Shown here one piece after another: positions 28,481 through 32,802 of a stretch of 32,802 bases of DNA. Within the stretch, counting starts at the first letter, position 1. Each line of letters starts with the position of its first letter. The notes below the pieces were generated by a model. That model ran no database searches and had not been told where the DNA came from. It worked only from the letters and a program-made list of their open reading frames with translations. The DNA is from Nemertoderma westbladi (lineage: Eukaryota > Xenacoelomorpha > Nemertodermatida > Nemertodermatidae), in assembly GCA_032718475.1 (NCBI GenBank), contig JAUCBJ010001901.1, positions 1 to 32,802 on the forward strand, written 5' to 3'. The translations under genes and the position numbers were made by a program.

Positions 28481-30602
28481 GTGAGTTGTGATACCGCCTC
28501 TCCCTCTATCTACAACCTAACCCTATTCTAAGACAACACTAAACTCTAGACTTACCTAACCAAACCCTTTCACCAAGCTACCACTATATATCCCATGGCG
28601 ATATTTTCTCGAAATATTTTCCAGTCTCGATGTTTTATATATCGAGACGCTTTTTTATACTTTTGGAAGCAGAGACAGAAGTTGGGCGAGACAGAAGTCA
28701 CAGCCACTCAAAGCTATGTTACAACCACTCAATGCTATGTCACAGCCACTCAACGCTATCTCACAGGCGCTCAATGCCATGTCACAGCCACTCAATGCAA
28801 TGTCACAACCACTCAATGCTATGTCACAGCCGCTCAATGCTATGTCACAGCCGCTCAATGCTATGTCACAGCCACTCAAAGCTATGTCACAGACACTCAA
28901 CGCTATGTCACAGCCACTCAACACTATCTCACAGGCGCTCAATGCCATGTCACAGCCACTCAATGCAATGTCACAACCACTCAATGCTATGTCACAGCCG
29001 CTCAATGCTATGTCACAGCTGCTCAATGCTATGTCATACCCACTCAACGCTATGCCACAGCCACCCAACGCTATGTCACAGCCACAGCCACTCAACGCTA
29101 TCTCACAGGCGCTCAATGCCATGTCACAGCCACTCAACGCTATGTCACAACCACGCAATGCTATGCCACAGCCACCCAACGCTATGTCACAGCCACTCAA
29201 CGCTATGTCACAGCCGCTCAATGCTATGTCACAGCCACTCAACGCTATGTCACAGCCACCCAACGCTATGTCACATCACACCACCCAACGCTATGTCACA
29301 GCCGCTCAATGCTATGTCACAGCCGCTCAATGCTATGTCACAGCCGCTCAATGCTATGTCACAGCCGCTCAATGCTTTGTCACAGCCACTCAAAGCTATG
29401 TCACAGCCACTCAACGCTATGTCACAGTTACTCAACGCTATGTCACAGCCACTCAACGCTATGTCACAGCCAATCAACGCTAGCCACCCAACGCTATGTC
29501 ACAGCCAATCAACGCTATGTCACAGCCACTCAACGCTATGTCACAGCCACTCAACGCTATGTCACAGCCAATCAACGCTAGCCACCCAACGGCCAATCAA
29601 CGCTAGCCACCCAACGCTATGTCACAGCCAATCAACGCTATGTCACAGCCACTCAATGCTATGCCACAGCCACCCAACGCTATGTCACAGTCACCCAACG
29701 CTATGTCACAGCCAATCAACGCTAGCCACCCAACGCTATGTCACAGCCACTCAAAGCTATGTCACAGCCACTCAACGCTATGTCACAGCCAATCAACGCT
29801 ATGTCACAGCCACTCAATGCTATGCCACAGCCACCCAACGCTATGTCACAGCCGCTCAATGCTATGTCACAGCCACTCAACGCTATGTCACAGCCAATCA
29901 ACGCTAGCCACCCAACGCTATGTCACAGCCAATCAACGCTATGTCACAGCCACTCAATGATATGTCACAGCCGCTCAATGCTTTGTCACAGCCACTCAAA
30001 GCTATGTCACAGCCACTCAAAGCTATGTCACAGCCACTCAACGCTATGTCACAGCCAATCAACGCTATGTCACAGCCACTCAATGCTATGCCACAGCCAC
30101 CCAACGCTATGTCACAGCCGCTCAATGCTATGTCACAGCCGCTCAATGCGTCACAGCCGCTCAATGCTTTGTCACAGCCACTCAAAGCTATGTCACAGCC
30201 ACTCAACGCTATGTCACAGTTACTCAACGCTATGTCACAGCCACTCAACGCTATGTCACAGCCAATCAACGCTAGCCACCCAACGCTATGTCACAGCTAA
30301 TCAACGCTATGCCACAGCCACTCAATGCTATGCCACAGCCACCCAACGCTATGTCACAGTCACCCAACGCTGGCCACCCATCGCTGGCCACCCAACGCTG
30401 TGTCACAGTCACCCAACGCTGGCCACCCATCGCTGGCCACCCAACGCTATGTCACAGCGACAGCCACTCAACAATTCCCCATTTATTTTTATTTAGGTTT
30501 ACATCTAGTAGATAATTTATTGTAGATGATGAAGTCTTAGTCTAATATAATCGTAGTCCGAGCCTTATATTTTTTTAACACATAAATAAATTAATTTTCC
30601 AG
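28481..30602 (+). other. Intron of the unidentified gene, mostly minisatellite
   Basis: Donor GTGAGT, acceptor TTAATTTTCCAG. About 1.78 of its 2.12 kb is the 21-bp array. Confidence 0.5.
28697..30473. repeat. 21-bp minisatellite, about 85 copies
   Basis: Unit close to TGTCACAGCCACTCAACGCT plus A. Because 21 is a multiple of three and the unit has no stop in most frames, long frames open in several phases of both strands with 7-residue periods (SQPLNAM, HSTLCHS and TQRYVTA on +, SGCDIAL on -). Shortened units (GCTAGCCACCCAACG) switch the phase. A block of about 130 bp around CAATGCTTTGTCACAGC recurs at 29371 and 30163 (offset 792), partly also near 29977. The right end degrades into a TGGCCACCCA subrepeat (30370-30445). 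Confidence 0.95.
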
Positions 30603-31276
30603 ATCCAAGATACGGGAAAGTTATTCCACTTTGCTAGCGACGGATATCCTTGGTGGAACGGACTCCGGATTCAGTGATATCGACGGATCCTTGGTGGAAC
30701 GGACTCCGGATTCAGTGATATCGACGGATCCTTGGCGGAACGGACTCCGGATTCAGTGATATCGACGGATCCTTGGTGGAACGGACTCCGGATTCAGTGA
30801 TATCGACGGATCCTTGGCGGAACGGACTCCGGATTCAGTGATATCGACGGATCCTTGGCGGAACGGACTCCGGATTCAGTGATATCGACGGATCCTTGGT
30901 GGAACGGACTCCGGATTCAGTGATATCGACGGATCCTTGGCGGAACGGACTCCGGATTCAGTGATATCGACGGATCCTTGGCGGAACGGACTCCGGATTC
31001 AGTGATATCGACGGATCCTTGGTGGAACGGACTCCGGATTCAGTGATATCGACGGATCCTTGGCGGAACGGACTCCGGATTCAGTGATATCGACGGATCC
31101 TTGGCGGAACGGACTCCGGATTCAGTGATATCGACGGATCCTTGGCGGAACGGACTCCGGATTCAGTGATATCGACGGATCCTTGGTGGAACGGACTCCG
31201 GATTCAGTGATATCGACAGATCCTTGGCGGAACGGACTCCGGATTCAGTGATATCGATGCGGCTGAAACTGAATGA
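30603..31276 (+). CDS. Terminal exon of the unidentified gene, expanded by a 41-bp repeat
   Basis: After the acceptor, A completes Arg, then SKIRESYSTLLATDILGGTD and SGFSDID. Reading on through the tandem units changes phase with every 41-bp copy, and the frame closes at TGA 30757-30759 in the third unit (ending NGLRIQ). The last unit runs into DIDAAETE and TGA (31274-31276) in another phase. The natural reading is that the ancestral protein ended ...SGFSDIDAAETE, and the 574 extra bases (14 x 41, not divisible by three) replaced its end with a repeat-encoded tail of about 24 residues. Confidence 0.5.
30639..31254. repeat. 41-bp minisatellite, 15 copies
   Basis: Unit GACGGATCCTTGG(T/C)GGAACGG, then ACTCCGGATTCAGTGATATC. 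The first copy has two extra bases (GGATATCC). The T/C site read along the array is T T C T C C T C C T C C C T C, so a three-unit (123-bp) higher-order period TCC is visible in copies 4-12. Each unit carries the palindromes GGATCC, TCCGGA and GATATC. Confidence 0.96.
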
Positions 31277-31381
31277 TCAATGTAACTGAAAACTCCCCGT
31301 GACGTCCCAACATTGTTGTTTTAATTGTAATTTGTTTTATCGTAAATGTTAATTGTTGTCTATTTTACAATGTATTGCCCC

Positions 31382-31405
31382 GGGGTGGGGGGTGGGGGGG
31401 GGGGG
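31382..31405 (+). other. G-quadruplex motif before a poly(A) signal
   Basis: Runs of 4, 6 and 12 G separated by single T on the + strand, easily satisfying a four-tract quadruplex. It lies in the predicted 3' UTR of the + strand gene, 11 bases before AATAAA. Confidence 0.8.
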
Positions 31406-31416
31406 AAACTGGACGC

Positions 31417-31422
31417 AATAAA
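31417..31422 (+). promoter_or_regulatory. Candidate poly(A) signal of the + strand gene
   Basis: AATAAA 140 bases after the TGA at 31274-31276; another AATAAA-containing stretch follows near 31479. Inferred from position only. Confidence 0.4.
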
Positions 31423-31832
31423 AATTCATCCCTCTCCAGGGGAAATTCGACGCAAATAACAGCTGATTATCTCTCAAAAATAAAACTGTAACCTGTTCTA
31501 TTGTGTTTAGTTTATTGTTTTGGTTAAAATAATGTGCCACTGTAACCTGCTCCTTTCCCTAAATTGAGAATTTAACATTGAGGCGGGATATTAATTCGCC
31601 AAGATGAGATTTGCGTCCAGTTACCCCCCTTGTCTCCAATTTTGGAACATTGAAGTGAACAGGGAAATTTTTGCAACTATTTATTATATTTCAATATTGG
31701 ATAATAATTTCCTTTGTGCTCTGATGGATAGCCCATAAAATTTTAGGAAAAGTCACAGAATCTCGGTTTTCACAACATATCTGTTTCAAAGATACAGATT
31801 AATTTCAAAAAAATTTAAATGACCCTCACCCA

Positions 31833-31851
31833 CCCCCCCCCCCCCCCCCCC
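31833..31851. repeat. Poly-C tract, 19 bases
   Basis: 19 uninterrupted C on the + strand, after ACCCTCACCCA. Confidence 0.95.
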
Positions 31852-32648
31852 AGGCCAAATAGCGTTAAAGAAGGCTGCGGTTGGTCTATATTATTACAGT
31901 TCAAATGGAATTTTGTTTCATTTTTGTATATACAGTACAATTTTACTTAAAGTTTGTGCAATGCAGTTCATTTGTTTAATAGGTGTTGTTGTTATTGTGA
32001 ACAATAACACTAGTTTTTAGGTGGTTAAGTTGTGCTGTACTGGCTACTACTACCTTGTGCTTAATAATATTCATGTTTTACACATAAATTATCTTCTTAA
32101 TTCGAACAATTGCATACCATGGGAACAATCCGGTGGTCGAATCAATGGATGACCAAATTAGTGTAGAGAATAACGATTTACAACGTTTAAAACAAACGTT
32201 TTCTTTGCATTAAAAAAACGTATATTTCCAAGCAATTTCGAAAGAACCGACGCATGATTCACGTTAGTTACACATGCTAGACACACGTTTAATTCAAACG
32301 TCATAAAGAACCGGCGATTGGGTAACGTTTGTTTCATGCTATTTACACGTTTACTTCTAAACGTTTATTACATGCCACCCGCTTGGACAAAATAACATGA
32401 AAATTACCTATTTCTGGACGTGTCGCAAACGTTTTTTCAAACGTTTGCCATGTTCAATAAAAATGTGATATAAACGTTAAAATAACATGCAATTGTTATC
32501 AGGGTATTAATTATATTTTTATCGGCATGGTGATGCAATATAGTTTAATTTCTCGCTATACGTACTGTACAATATGTCGATTATTATCACTATGTAAATC
32601 CTTAATAATAATAATAATAATAATAATGGTTTTCACTTTCAGACATTT

Positions 32649-32661
32649 CGCCCTCTAGCGG
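32649..32661 (-). promoter_or_regulatory. CTCF-like motif
   Basis: The - strand reads CCGCTAGAGGGCG, which fits the bilaterian CTCF core CCASYAGRKGGCR except for one base. A single match of this length can arise by chance. Confidence 0.3.
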
Positions 32662-32802
32662 AAAACTTTGGAATTATAGATGGAGCAGTGTCGCGTCTCT
32701 TCAGAGACACAGACAGTGGGTCTATGCCAATAAGTTTTAGGGCCGAGCTTTAGTTGAGTTTATACGGATTAAAATCACGGAGATGGGAGAAGGATTTCCA
32801 TA

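Larger units (their letters stand above)
31277..32802. other. 3' flank and AT-rich spacer
   Basis: No gene is supported. GGGGGAAACTGGACGCAA (from 31401) and its near complement TTGCGTCCAGTTACCCCC (from 31610) form an inverted pair. At 32140-32500 AACGTTT, ACACGTTT and CATGC words recur densely. An (AAT)n microsatellite lies at 32604-32628. Confidence 0.5.

Noticed and set aside
28630-29907. 425-codon frame and overlapping frames of 126-328 codons as real genes
   Set aside because: They follow from a 21-bp stop-free period open in several frames on both strands, lack non-repeat domains, and lie between a good donor and acceptor.

Overview
The window is animal nuclear DNA, probably from a marine invertebrate. 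The evidence is split genes with GT-AG introns, a metazoan KDEL receptor, a repetitive zinc-finger/nuclease-like protein family seen in many invertebrate genomes, decayed retroelement and TIR-element remains, AT-rich spacers and very many minisatellites. The species cannot be fixed from the sequence; a deuterostome such as an echinoderm or hemichordate is only a guess.

Layout: (1) 3-4412, + strand: a long broken coding region of an unnamed multi-copy family, with Cys-rich fingers at the N end and a FEN1/PIN-like nuclease signature at the C end. It carries one in-frame stop and two frameshifts. (2) 4557-5896: twenty exact copies of a 67-bp repeat. (3) 7671-22177, - strand: a complete five-exon KDEL receptor (ERD2/KDELR). 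Its exons join in phase to a 212-residue protein with R5, H12, R47, R159 and R169 at the positions known from vertebrate receptors. None of the open reading frames alone shows this gene. (4) 22178-28379: AT-rich spacer holding a retrotransposon tail, a tRNA-derived SINE-like piece, a 22-bp minisatellite and a 799-bp TIR element with a 9-bp target duplication. (5) 28380-31276, + strand: the last two exons of an unidentified gene, with a 21-bp minisatellite in its intron and a 41-bp minisatellite inside its last coding exon. (6) 31277-32802: 3' flank with a G-quadruplex motif, a poly-C tract, palindrome-rich AT DNA and a CTCF-like motif.

The main result is how the minisatellites sit relative to the genes. 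In the KDEL receptor, the 5' splice site of intron 3 is tandemly duplicated (35-bp unit), its 3' splice site is present five times (65-bp unit), and intron 4 is 98.7% a 23-bp minisatellite that begins three bases after the exon. In the second gene a 41-bp unit is repeated 15 times within the terminal coding exon and shifts the frame. Of ten donor/acceptor pairings in intron 3, only one yields the full receptor. The others run into early stops or shift the frame, so the locus looks like a natural splice-site-choice array. All identifications come from reading the sequence and recalled family knowledge; no search was run.
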